Below the pieces are notes generated by a model. The model was not told where the DNA came from. It saw only the letters and a program-made list of their open reading frames with translations, and did no database searches. Made by a program: the position numbers and the translations under genes. Below are positions 6,568 through 12,722 of a stretch of 12,722 nucleotides of DNA, in pieces. Source of the DNA: Candidatus Pelagibacterales bacterium (GTDB taxonomy: Bacteria; Pseudomonadota; Alphaproteobacteria; Pelagibacterales; Pelagibacteraceae); contig VHCC01000015.1 of the NCBI GenBank assembly GCA_016882185.1, positions 1 through 12,722 on the forward strand, read 5' to 3'. The stretch's first letter is position 1. Each line of letters opens with the position of its first letter.

Positions 6568-8052
6568 TCAATTTGCCAAAGTTTTTCTAATCGCTATGCT
6601 CCACCCATCTAAAAGAGTATTTCTATGCAACTTTGACATGCTAGGTGAAAAATGTTTGTCGATCTTCCAGTTTTTTTTAATATCTTTGATTGATTTAAAA
6701 ACTCCTATTTTTAGACCAGCAAGATAAGCTGCTCCTAATGCGGTAGTTTCAATCACTCTTGGTCGATCTACTTTAATATTTATAATATCTGATAAAAATT
6801 TGGAGAACCAATTATTAGTAACCATGCCTCCATCAACTCGTACAATTTTTGGTTTTAGACCATCCCGCTCCATTGCTTTAAATAAATCATAACTTTGGTA
6901 AGCTACACTTTCTATAACTGCTCTTACAATTTGCGCAGGCCCACTATCTCGTGTTAGTCCATAAATTAATCCTCTAGATTTACTATCCCAATAAGGAGAA
7001 CCCAAGCCGGTAAAAGCAGGTACTAAATAAACTCCACCATTTGATTTTAATGATTTAACAACATTTTCTGTATCTGATGCTTTTTTTATAAAACCAATTT
7101 TATCCCTTAACCATTGAATGCCTGCTCCCGCTATGAAAATTGAACCCTCTAAAGCATAAGTTATTTTGTTATTTAATCTGTAGCAAACTGTAGTAAGCAA
7201 CCTATTTTTTGAAATGATTTTTTTATTTCCGGTATTCATTAATACAAAACAACCGGTTCCATAAGTACTTTTAACAGAGCCTTTATCAAAACATGACTGC
7301 CCAACTGTTGCAGATTGTTGATCTCCAATCAAAGAATTTATTGGAATTTCATCTTTTGTAAATTTCAATTTTGCAAATCCATAATCATCTGACGAGTCTT
7401 TAACAATTGGAAGTATATGATCTGGAATTTCAAATAATTTTAAAAGATCTTTATCCCAATCATTAGAATTAATGTTAAATAACATTGTACGGGATGCATT
7501 GGTAGCATCTGTTGCATGTACTTTACCATTCGTTAGATTCCATAACAAGAAAGTATCAACTGTTCCAAAAAGAAGTTTTTTTTCTTTAAGTAGTTTTTTA
7601 GCTTTAGGAACATTATTTAATATCCAATGAATTTTTGTAGCTGAGAAATACGGATCGATTAATAAACCTGTTTTTTTACTAATTATTTTTTCTTTTTTTC
7701 TTTTTTTTAAACTCTCACAAAAATTTGCAGTTCTTCGATCCTGCCAAACAATTGCATTATAAATCGCTTTTCCTGTAAATTTATCCCAAATTATAGTGGT
7801 TTCTCTTTGATTTGTTATTCCTATAGTAAGAACTTTTCCCCTAAGTTTTTTAGATTTTAAAAAAACTTCTTTTAAAGTCAATAATGTAGTGTCCCAAATT
7901 TCCTGGGGTTTATGTTCAACCCAGCCATTTTTTGGAAAAAGTTGTTTAAATTCTCTTTGTGAAGTAAAAACTGGCATACCATGGGTATTAAATAAGATTG
8001 ATCTTGTAGAGGTAGTTCCTTGATCAATTGAAACTATAAATTTTTTAACCAT
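6568..8052 (-). CDS. glpK: Glycerol kinase
   Basis: This 494-residue FGGY-family kinase is close to the usual length of about 500. It phosphorylates glycerol to sn-glycerol 3-phosphate with ATP in the cytoplasm. Visible motifs are the phosphate-binding SIDQGTTSTRS (8-18), NQRETT with R83 and E84 (glycerol contacts), YNAIVWQDRRT (98-108), catalytic-base-type D244 in GDQQSA, STYGTGC (262-268), GGVYLVPAFTGLGSPYW (339-355, FGGY signature 2) and the nucleotide-site VDGGM (406-410). I do not see the C-terminal EIIA-Glc docking segment of E. coli GlpK, nor a phosphorylatable histidine loop as in Firmicutes, so PTS control is not expected. The ATG overlaps the end of the gpsA-like gene by 8 nt, so the two are translated together. 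glpV follows after 90 nt. Confidence 0.96.
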   Translation of the reverse strand: MVKKFIVSIDQGTTSTRSILFNTHGMPVFTSQREFKQLFPKNGWVEHKPQEIWDTTLLTLKEVFLKSKKLRGKVLTIGITNQRETTIIWDKFTGKAIYNAIVWQDRRTANFCESLKKRKKEKIISKKTGLLIDPYFSATKIHWILNNVPKAKKLLKEKKLLFGTVDTFLLWNLTNGKVHATDATNASRTMLFNINSNDWDKDLLKLFEIPDHILPIVKDSSDDYGFAKLKFTKDEIPINSLIGDQQSATVGQSCFDKGSVKSTYGTGCFVLMNTGNKKIISKNRLLTTVCYRLNNKITYALEGSIFIAGAGIQWLRDKIGFIKKASDTENVVKSLKSNGGVYLVPAFTGLGSPYWDSKSRGLIYGLTRDSGPAQIVRAVIESVAYQSYDLFKAMERDGLKPKIVRVDGGMVTNNWFSKFLSDIINIKVDRPRVIETTALGAAYLAGLKIGVFKSIKDIKKNWKIDKHFSPSMSKLHRNTLLDGWSIAIRKTLAN

Positions 8053-9082
8053 TATTAATTTTTGACCAATTAATTGTAAATTTTTTATTCAATAATAAGG
8101 ATTTTGTAAGCGAAACCATTAAAGGCAACTTTGAATTAGGAAAAATTTTTAAAATTTTTTTACCAATATCAAATATTAAATCAGCCGCTTCAATAGTATC
8201 ATTTTTCATAAATTTTCTCTTAGCCTCGATAAATGTATAGCTCTGTCCTAAATAATTACCCATCAAAGCATTTCTGCCTCCTAACGAACTTACATATAAA
8301 TCACCTAATCCTGCAAGATCATAAACTGTTTCTTTTTTTCCACCTAATTTTTCAACTACGTAAATCATTTCTTTTAAACATTGTGAAATAAGAGCCCCCG
8401 GTGGATTAAAAAAAATTTTAGAGTTGTCTAATTTTAATTCTTTTTTTACAGATAAATATTTACCTGCTCCAATGATCATAGAGTATATATTTTTTAAAGC
8501 TGCTGACGCCTCAACACCTATCACGTCACTAGAAAAGTTTGTGTGGTAATATTTTGTTTTGAACATTTTAGCTAACTTTTTAGCTTTTGATAAATTTTCG
8601 TTTACAATAACAACGCTACTGTTAACTCTATTTGCTAATCCACTTGCAAGACAAGGTCCGGCTATCCCTGAGACTGAGATTTTTTTACTTAATATTATTT
8701 TTTTTAATTTTGTAATTAATATTTCAAGCTTTCCTTCTTCAGATAAATGTAAACCTTTTGTTAATAAAATAATTTCTTTATTATAATTTCCTAATATATT
8801 TATCTGATCTGATACCCAGTTGATGCCTCTTGAGTTTACACCAATTATTATTATATCAGAATTATAAGCTTCATCAAAAAAAGATGAAAATTTAAGTATT
8901 CGGACTTTATTAGAAATCTTGAATTTTAAAGCTGGGTGAAATTTTTTATTTTGATTTATTTTTTCAATAAGTTGATCTTCTAAATGAGTTCCGATTATTG
9001 CTACATTATGGTTTCGATCAATACATGGATTTGAAAAAGCAGAACCCATAGCTCCGGCACCCAAAATTAAGATTTTTGCCAT
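8045..9082 (-). CDS. gpsA: GpsA-type NAD(P)-dependent glycerol-3-phosphate dehydrogenase
   Basis: This 345-residue soluble dehydrogenase interconverts sn-glycerol 3-phosphate and DHAP. It has a Rossmann dinucleotide fingerprint GAGAMG (8-13), TKG with K109, a GPCLASG segment (142-148) where GpsA usually has GPxFAxE, EASAALKN (191-198) with catalytic-type K197, and GLGDL (259-263) followed by GGRN (268-271), where R270-N271 match the substrate-binding RN of GpsA. It deviates from textbook GpsA at several motifs, so it may be a distinct subclade. It overlaps glpK and no glpD is present nearby, so its likely task here is to oxidise the glycerol 3-phosphate made by GlpK. A biosynthetic role in phospholipid synthesis remains possible. 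The ATG has no Shine-Dalgarno and lies 13 nt after the tRNA-Arg CCA end. Confidence 0.85.
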   Translation of the reverse strand: MAKILILGAGAMGSAFSNPCIDRNHNVAIIGTHLEDQLIEKINQNKKFHPALKFKISNKVRILKFSSFFDEAYNSDIIIIGVNSRGINWVSDQINILGNYNKEIILLTKGLHLSEEGKLEILITKLKKIILSKKISVSGIAGPCLASGLANRVNSSVVIVNENLSKAKKLAKMFKTKYYHTNFSSDVIGVEASAALKNIYSMIIGAGKYLSVKKELKLDNSKIFFNPPGALISQCLKEMIYVVEKLGGKKETVYDLAGLGDLYVSSLGGRNALMGNYLGQSYTFIEAKRKFMKNDTIEAADLIFDIGKKILKIFPNSKLPLMVSLTKSLLLNKKFTINWSKINNG

Positions 9083-9095
9083 AATATATTTTAAT

Positions 9096-9172
9096 TGGCG
9101 CGCCCTAAAGGATTCGAACCTCTGACCCTCGGTTTAGAAAACCGATGCTCTATCCAGCTGAGCTAAGGGCGC
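9096..9172 (-). tRNA. tRNA-Arg (anticodon UCU), CCA encoded
   Basis: On the minus strand a full 77-nt cloverleaf can be drawn. The acceptor stem GCGCCCT pairs with AGGGCGC, with discriminator G and a genomically encoded CCA at 9096-9098. The D stem is GCTC/GAGC. The anticodon stem TCGGT/ACCGA carries loop TTTCTAA, giving anticodon TCT, which reads AGA (the expected major Arg codon in an AT-rich genome). The T stem AGAGG/CCTTT has one G-U pair and loop TTCGAAT. The 3' end is 13 nt from the gpsA-like start codon, with no terminator between. Confidence 0.97.
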
Positions 9173-9183
9173 AACTTTTGATA

Positions 9184-9211
9184 CTTTTAGCAATTATTTA
9201 TTTTTAATCAA
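9184..9211 (-). promoter_or_regulatory. Possible promoter for tRNA-Arg and the downstream gpsA-glpK genes
   Basis: In the 51-nt gap between gap and the tRNA, the minus strand reads TTGATT (9206-9211), a 16-nt spacer and TAAAAG (9184-9189), the last ending 11 nt before the tRNA 5' end. Each hexamer matches four of six consensus positions. The spacing and place are sensible, but AT-rich DNA gives such matches often. No terminator hairpin is visible after gap, so readthrough from ntrYX-gap is an alternative. Confidence 0.25.
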
Positions 9212-9223
9212 TTTGTTAATGAT

Positions 9224-10255
9224 TTAAGCACTCATTAGAGCAATAGAAGTATCTAACATTCGACATGAAAAACCCCATTCATTATCATACCATGCTAAAA
9301 CTTTAACAAGCCGTCCATCACTTGCTACTCTTGTTTGAGTTGAGTCAAAAATAGCAGAGTATGGATTACGGTTAAAATCTATGGACACTAATTGCTCCGT
9401 ATTGAATGAAATAATATTAGAATAACTGCCTTTTGAGGCAGTTTTAATAATTTCATTTATGTTTTTAACTGAAGTTTTTTTTTTAGCTATAAAAGTTAAA
9501 TCTACTAAAGAAACATTGTTAGTTGGAACTCTTACTGATAGTCCATCTAATTTTCCCTCTAATTCAGGTATAACTAATCCTATAGAATTTGCGGCTCCGG
9601 TTTTAGTGGGAATCATAGACAATGCCGCCGCTCGCGCTCTTCTTAAGTCGTTGTGATATCCATCATTAAGTACTTGGTCATTGGTATAGGCGTGTATCGT
9701 ATTCATAACGCCAGATACTATTCCAATTTCATCATTTAAAACTTTTGCAATAGGTGCAAGACAATTTGTTGTGCATGAAGAATTGGAAACAATTAAATGC
9801 TTTTTTTTTAATATTTTATGATTTACACCATAAACTATAGTTGCGTCTGCCTCCTCACCAGTACCCAGCGAATATCCTGGTCCTGAAATTAAAACTTTAC
9901 TCGCTCCTGACTTTATATGTAAAAACGCTTTTTCTCTTGAAGAAAATTGACCAGTACATTCCAATACAAGATCAACTGATAATTCTTTCCAAGAAGGTAA
10001 TTTTTTTGGATCTTTATTATTAAATACATTTATTTTATCTTTGTTTATAGAAATACTATTTTTATCAAACGAAATTTTTTCAAGAAACCTTCCATGTGTT
10101 GAGTCATATTTTAACAAGTGTGCTTTGTTTTCAGGATCTCCAGAACCGTTAATTGCAACAATTTCTAAATCATGCTTTTTTTTATTCTCATAATGAGCCC
10201 TTAGAATTGTTCTGCCAATTCTACCAAATCCATTAATAGCCACTTTAATTTTCAT
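9224..10255 (-). CDS. gap: Type I glyceraldehyde-3-phosphate dehydrogenase
   Basis: The 343-residue length is typical of bacterial GAPDH, which interconverts glyceraldehyde 3-phosphate and 1,3-bisphosphoglycerate in the cytoplasm. It has the NAD(P) fingerprint NGFGRIGR (8-15), LLKYDSTHGRF (47-57), catalytic SNSSCTTNCLAP (157-168) with C161, general-base H188 in HAYT, phosphate-site R242 in VRVPT, and a C-terminal WYDNEWGFS (322-330). At the end of the second strand, where NAD-specific enzymes have N-D-L, it has N36-G37-S38. Loss of that aspartate can relax specificity toward NADP, so it could also be a GapB-like gluconeogenic enzyme. Close similarity to erythrose-4-phosphate dehydrogenase makes that a minor alternative. 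The ATG is only 2 nt after the ntrX stop, which places it in the ntrYX transcription unit. Confidence 0.95.
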   Translation of the reverse strand: MKIKVAINGFGRIGRTILRAHYENKKKHDLEIVAINGSGDPENKAHLLKYDSTHGRFLEKISFDKNSISINKDKINVFNNKDPKKLPSWKELSVDLVLECTGQFSSREKAFLHIKSGASKVLISGPGYSLGTGEEADATIVYGVNHKILKKKHLIVSNSSCTTNCLAPIAKVLNDEIGIVSGVMNTIHAYTNDQVLNDGYHNDLRRARAAALSMIPTKTGAANSIGLVIPELEGKLDGLSVRVPTNNVSLVDLTFIAKKKTSVKNINEIIKTASKGSYSNIISFNTEQLVSIDFNRNPYSAIFDSTQTRVASDGRLVKVLAWYDNEWGFSCRMLDTSIALMSA

Positions 10256-10257
10256 AA

Positions 10258-11601
10258 TTAATTAATACCTAAAGATTTTAGTTTTCTATGTAAAGCACTT
10301 CTTTCCATTCCAATATAATCTGCAGTTTTAGAAACATTTCCATTATGTCTGTTAAGTTGAATTTCAAGATAATTTTTTTCAAACTTTTCTCTTGCTTCTT
10401 TAAGAGGAAATTGAAAAGCATCTTCAGTTTTGCTTTCTCTTACCGATGAAATTTTTAACGACTCTGATAAAATTTTATCTACATCCTCATTTTTACCAGA
10501 CGCTAAAATAACAACTCTTTCAATTAGATTTCTAAGTTCCCTAACATTGCCAGGCCAGTCATAATCATAAAAAACTGCATTTTTTGAATTAATTACAATG
10601 GTTTTTAAACCATTAGTATCAGAGATTCTTTTAATAAAATAATCGACCAATAAAGGAATGTCTTCCTTTACATCTTTTAGATAAGGAGTTTGTATTGGAA
10701 TTACGTTTATTCTATGAAAAAGATCCTCTCTAAAATTTCCACTTTCAATCTCTTCTTTTAAATTTTTGCTGGTAGAACACATAACTCGAATGTTAACACT
10801 AATTTCATTTGCACCATTTACTCGATGAAATTTTTGATCAGATAATACTCGTAAAATTTTTCCTTGTGTTTGTAGAGGTACATCTGAAATGTTATCAATT
10901 AATAAAGTACCATTATTAGTTTTTTCAAAAATACCTGAAATAATTTTATCGTTATTTTCAGATCCAAATAATTCAAAATCAAAATGATTAGGATCCAAAA
11001 TAGCACCATTAACGACTTTAAAAGAATTATTAGATCTTGATGAGGCTTCATGAATAAGTCTTCCTACTAATTCTTTTCCAGATCCTGCGGGACCAAAAAT
11101 TAAAATTCGGCTATCAGTTTTTGAAAACTTTTCTATAGAGTTTCGCAATTTTATAAGCGTCGATGAATTTCCAATTAATTCATTAGATAAATATAAATTT
11201 TTTTTTAGAGACTTATTTTCTTTTTTTAAAGATGAATTTTCAAGAGCTCTATTAACAAAGTTCAATAATCTATCTTTATTAAATGGTTTTTCTAAAAATT
11301 CAAAGGCACCATGTTTTATAGAGTCTACGGCAATTTGAATATTTGCATGTCCCGATATCATTATAACTGGAAGATCAGCATCTAATGACTTGATAAATTT
11401 TAATATATGTATTCCATCTCTATTTTTTTCATCCAGTAAAACATCTAGAATTACTAAATCAGGTAATTTTTTTTTAATTTCTGATAAAGCTTTTTCAACC
11501 GTATCGGCTTCGCGCACAAAAAAATTATTTTCTTTTAAGATCTCATGAACAGCAAATCTTATATCTTTTTCATCATCAATTAATAAAATTTCACTAGTCA
11601 T
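10258..11601 (-). CDS. ntrX: NtrX-type response regulator (REC, AAA+, Fis HTH) lacking GAFTGA
   Basis: This 447-residue protein has an N-terminal receiver domain (acidic pocket D9-D10, phosphoacceptor D53, S83, K105 in EKP), an AAA+ domain at about 141-370 and a Fis-type helix-turn-helix at about 408-445. The AAA+ domain has Walker A GPAGSGKE (170-177), sensor/arginine-finger segment FREDLFHR (290-297) and WPGNVREL (349-356). The sigma-54 contact loop GAFTGA is absent: after ELFGSE (210-215) the sequence goes on to IISGIFE. Walker B reads LIDN (234-237), with N237 replacing the catalytic glutamate of DE. NtrX proteins of Alphaproteobacteria generally lack GAFTGA and act as DNA-binding regulators of nitrogen, redox and envelope genes, so this one probably represses or activates without sigma-54. 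The ATG overlaps the ntrY stop by 4 nt (ATGA). Confidence 0.92.
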   Translation of the reverse strand: MTSEILLIDDEKDIRFAVHEILKENNFFVREADTVEKALSEIKKKLPDLVILDVLLDEKNRDGIHILKFIKSLDADLPVIMISGHANIQIAVDSIKHGAFEFLEKPFNKDRLLNFVNRALENSSLKKENKSLKKNLYLSNELIGNSSTLIKLRNSIEKFSKTDSRILIFGPAGSGKELVGRLIHEASSRSNNSFKVVNGAILDPNHFDFELFGSENNDKIISGIFEKTNNGTLLIDNISDVPLQTQGKILRVLSDQKFHRVNGANEISVNIRVMCSTSKNLKEEIESGNFREDLFHRINVIPIQTPYLKDVKEDIPLLVDYFIKRISDTNGLKTIVINSKNAVFYDYDWPGNVRELRNLIERVVILASGKNEDVDKILSESLKISSVRESKTEDAFQFPLKEAREKFEKNYLEIQLNRHNGNVSKTADYIGMERSALHRKLKSLGIN

Positions 11602-12722
11602 TGATTGCTTTTAATACTTAGTATAATTTTTGCTCCATCGTTCTTTTCAAGAAATTTTAAATCGCCACCGTGTTCAAATAAAATCTTAGAAGCTATTGAT
11701 AATCCAAGACCTGATCCGTGCTTTTTAGTTGTGTTCAGTGGTGCTACTAAATCTTTCGGTGTAGATTTAAAACCAACCCCATTGTCATCAATAATAATAT
11801 TTATAAACTCGTTATTATCTTTAACCTCTATATTAATTAGACCTTGAAAATTTTTATCTACTTCTTGTTTTTCATGTATAGACTCTAGCGAGTTTTTAAT
11901 AATATTTACCAAAACTCTTGAAATTTGATCTAAATCAAACTCTATAAAAACTTTTTCACTTTTATATTCTAAATGAAATTTCACATTTTTTTCTGATAAA
12001 TTATATAAATTAATATTATCTTCTATTAATTTTTTTAAATTATTTATTTTTTTTATAGGAGCAGGCATTCTTGCAAAATCTGAAAACTCGTTAGCTAAAT
12101 TTCCGATATCTTTAACTTGTCTTGATATAATATTTAAATAATTTTCAAAGTCGCGCTTATCAATGTTTATTTGATTAAGGTATTTACCTTTAATTCTCTC
12201 CAAAGAAAGTGTAATTGGTGTTAATGGGTTTTTAATTTCATGGGCAAGTTTTTTTGCTACCATTTCCCAAGCTTGATATCTTTCTGTTAAAGCAATTTTA
12301 TTTTTTTGAATCTTAATTTCTTGGGTCATTATATTAAAGGTATTATATAATTTTTTGAAATCATCATCTTCTTTTTCATCTTTTAACTTCACATTCAAAT
12401 TTCCACTAGACACTTCTTTAGCTGCATATATTAATTTGACAATTGGCTTTGAAATTTTATTTGCAATATTAATTGCATAAACTGCAGAGATTAAAATTAA
12501 TGAGCTAACTATTACAATATAAACTCCTGCAAAAGTTATTTGAAGCCCGAGTTTATTAGATTTTAATTTATAATAAAAAGTAGAAGCTTCACCAGTATTT
12601 TTTAAAAAATTTACTGTTTCAGCATCAACATATCGAATTGCATATAAAAGAATATTTTCATTTAATTTTATCAAAGCGTTAGTTTGATTTTTATTTGCAT
12701 CAGAAATTAGTATTGTTTGTCC
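11598..12722 (-). CDS. ntrY: NtrY-type membrane sensor histidine kinase (partial, N-terminus outside the window)
   Basis: The frame is open to the window edge, showing 374 residues. A TTG at 12672-12674 is not the true start, because 16 more in-frame codons precede it. In visible order (residue 1 at the edge) there is the end of a periplasmic sensor region (1-60), a transmembrane helix (about 61-86), a HAMP domain (about 87-140), a DHp domain with KLAHEIKNPLTP and phosphoacceptor H161, and a HATPase_c domain with N-box NIIKNSLES (273-281), G1 DDNGVGF (312-318) and G2 GSGLGLSI (336-343). It would autophosphorylate and pass phosphate to NtrX D53, its overlapping partner. The HAMP-to-DHp linker is only about 15-20 residues, leaving no room for the PAS domain normally present in NtrY. 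Confidence 0.92.
   Translation of the reverse strand, partial: GQTILISDANKNQTNALIKLNENILLYAIRYVDAETVNFLKNTGEASTFYYKLKSNKLGLQITFAGVYIVIVSSLILISAVYAINIANKISKPIVKLIYAAKEVSSGNLNVKLKDEKEDDDFKKLYNTFNIMTQEIKIQKNKIALTERYQAWEMVAKKLAHEIKNPLTPITLSLERIKGKYLNQINIDKRDFENYLNIISRQVKDIGNLANEFSDFARMPAPIKKINNLKKLIEDNINLYNLSEKNVKFHLEYKSEKVFIEFDLDQISRVLVNIIKNSLESIHEKQEVDKNFQGLINIEVKDNNEFINIIIDDNGVGFKSTPKDLVAPLNTTKKHGSGLGLSIASKILFEHGGDLKFLEKNDGAKIILSIKSNQ

Noticed and set aside
8559..8786. Open frame on the plus strand opposite the gpsA-like gene
   Set aside because: It lies wholly antisense to a well-supported dehydrogenase and its hydrophobic look is what the complement of Lys-rich coding DNA gives.
9459..10023. 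Two short open frames on the plus strand opposite gap
   Set aside because: Both are shadows of the conserved GAPDH frame with no start signals or family features.
11605..11847. Open frame on the plus strand opposite the ntrY ATPase domain
   Set aside because: It is antisense to the conserved N, G1 and G2 boxes and has no independent support.
12672..12674. TTG as the start of ntrY
   Set aside because: The frame continues upstream without a stop to the window edge, and NtrY kinases have more N-terminal sequence, so the gene is simply cut off.
1..12722. CRISPR arrays, insertion sequences, phage genes or attachment sites, including integration next to the tRNA
   Set aside because: No direct repeats with spacers, no transposase or integrase, and no duplicated tRNA 3' end were seen by eye. 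The region looks like ordinary streamlined chromosome.

Overview
The window comes from a very AT-rich, tightly packed genome. Genes overlap by 1-8 nt or are only a few bases apart, and all of them read leftward (minus strand). The alphaproteobacterial NtrY/NtrX pair, the rhizobial-type glycerol ABC transporter and the reduced domain content suggest a streamlined marine alphaproteobacterium of the SAR11/Pelagibacterales kind. This is inferred from gene content and composition only; no phylogeny was run.

In transcription order (right to left), the window opens with the C-terminal two thirds or less of an NtrY-type sensor kinase. It overlaps ntrX (response regulator with an AAA+ and a Fis-type domain) by 4 nt. 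ntrX is followed after 2 nt by a glyceraldehyde-3-phosphate dehydrogenase gene (gap). A tRNA-Arg(UCU) gene comes next. Its CCA end lies 13 nt before a gpsA-like NAD(P)-dependent glycerol-3-phosphate dehydrogenase, which overlaps glpK (glycerol kinase).

A 90-bp gap holding two abutting predicted hairpins, one of which buries the Shine-Dalgarno of the next gene, leads into a complete glycerol ABC importer. Its genes are glpV (periplasmic binding protein), a GC-rich intercistronic hairpin, glpS and glpT (two different ATPases), glpP and glpQ (permeases) and glpU (DUF2160 small membrane protein). A small GIY-YIG nuclease gene sits at the operon tail. At the left edge is the signal peptide and first mature residues of another secreted protein, probably an amino-acid-binding protein.

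Together the central genes form a compact glycerol uptake and entry pathway. Glycerol is imported by GlpVSTPQ(U), phosphorylated by GlpK, and the glycerol 3-phosphate is plausibly oxidised to DHAP by the GpsA-like enzyme. No glpD and no local glp repressor are visible. Gap could work one step further down the triose-phosphate route, but it lies in the ntrYX unit rather than in the glp unit.

The most interesting points are as follows. (1) GlpS and GlpT have complementary defects: GlpS lacks the H-loop histidine and GlpT lacks the LSGGQ glycines. These fall in the same composite ATP site, which predicts one working and one degenerate site in an importer. (2) The strong glpV Shine-Dalgarno lies in a 9-bp hairpin. 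(3) A tRNA gene is placed as the apparent 5' leader of a metabolic mRNA. (4) The ntrYX-gap arrangement is unusual, with an NtrX altered in its AAA+ motor and an NtrY that appears to lack its PAS domain.
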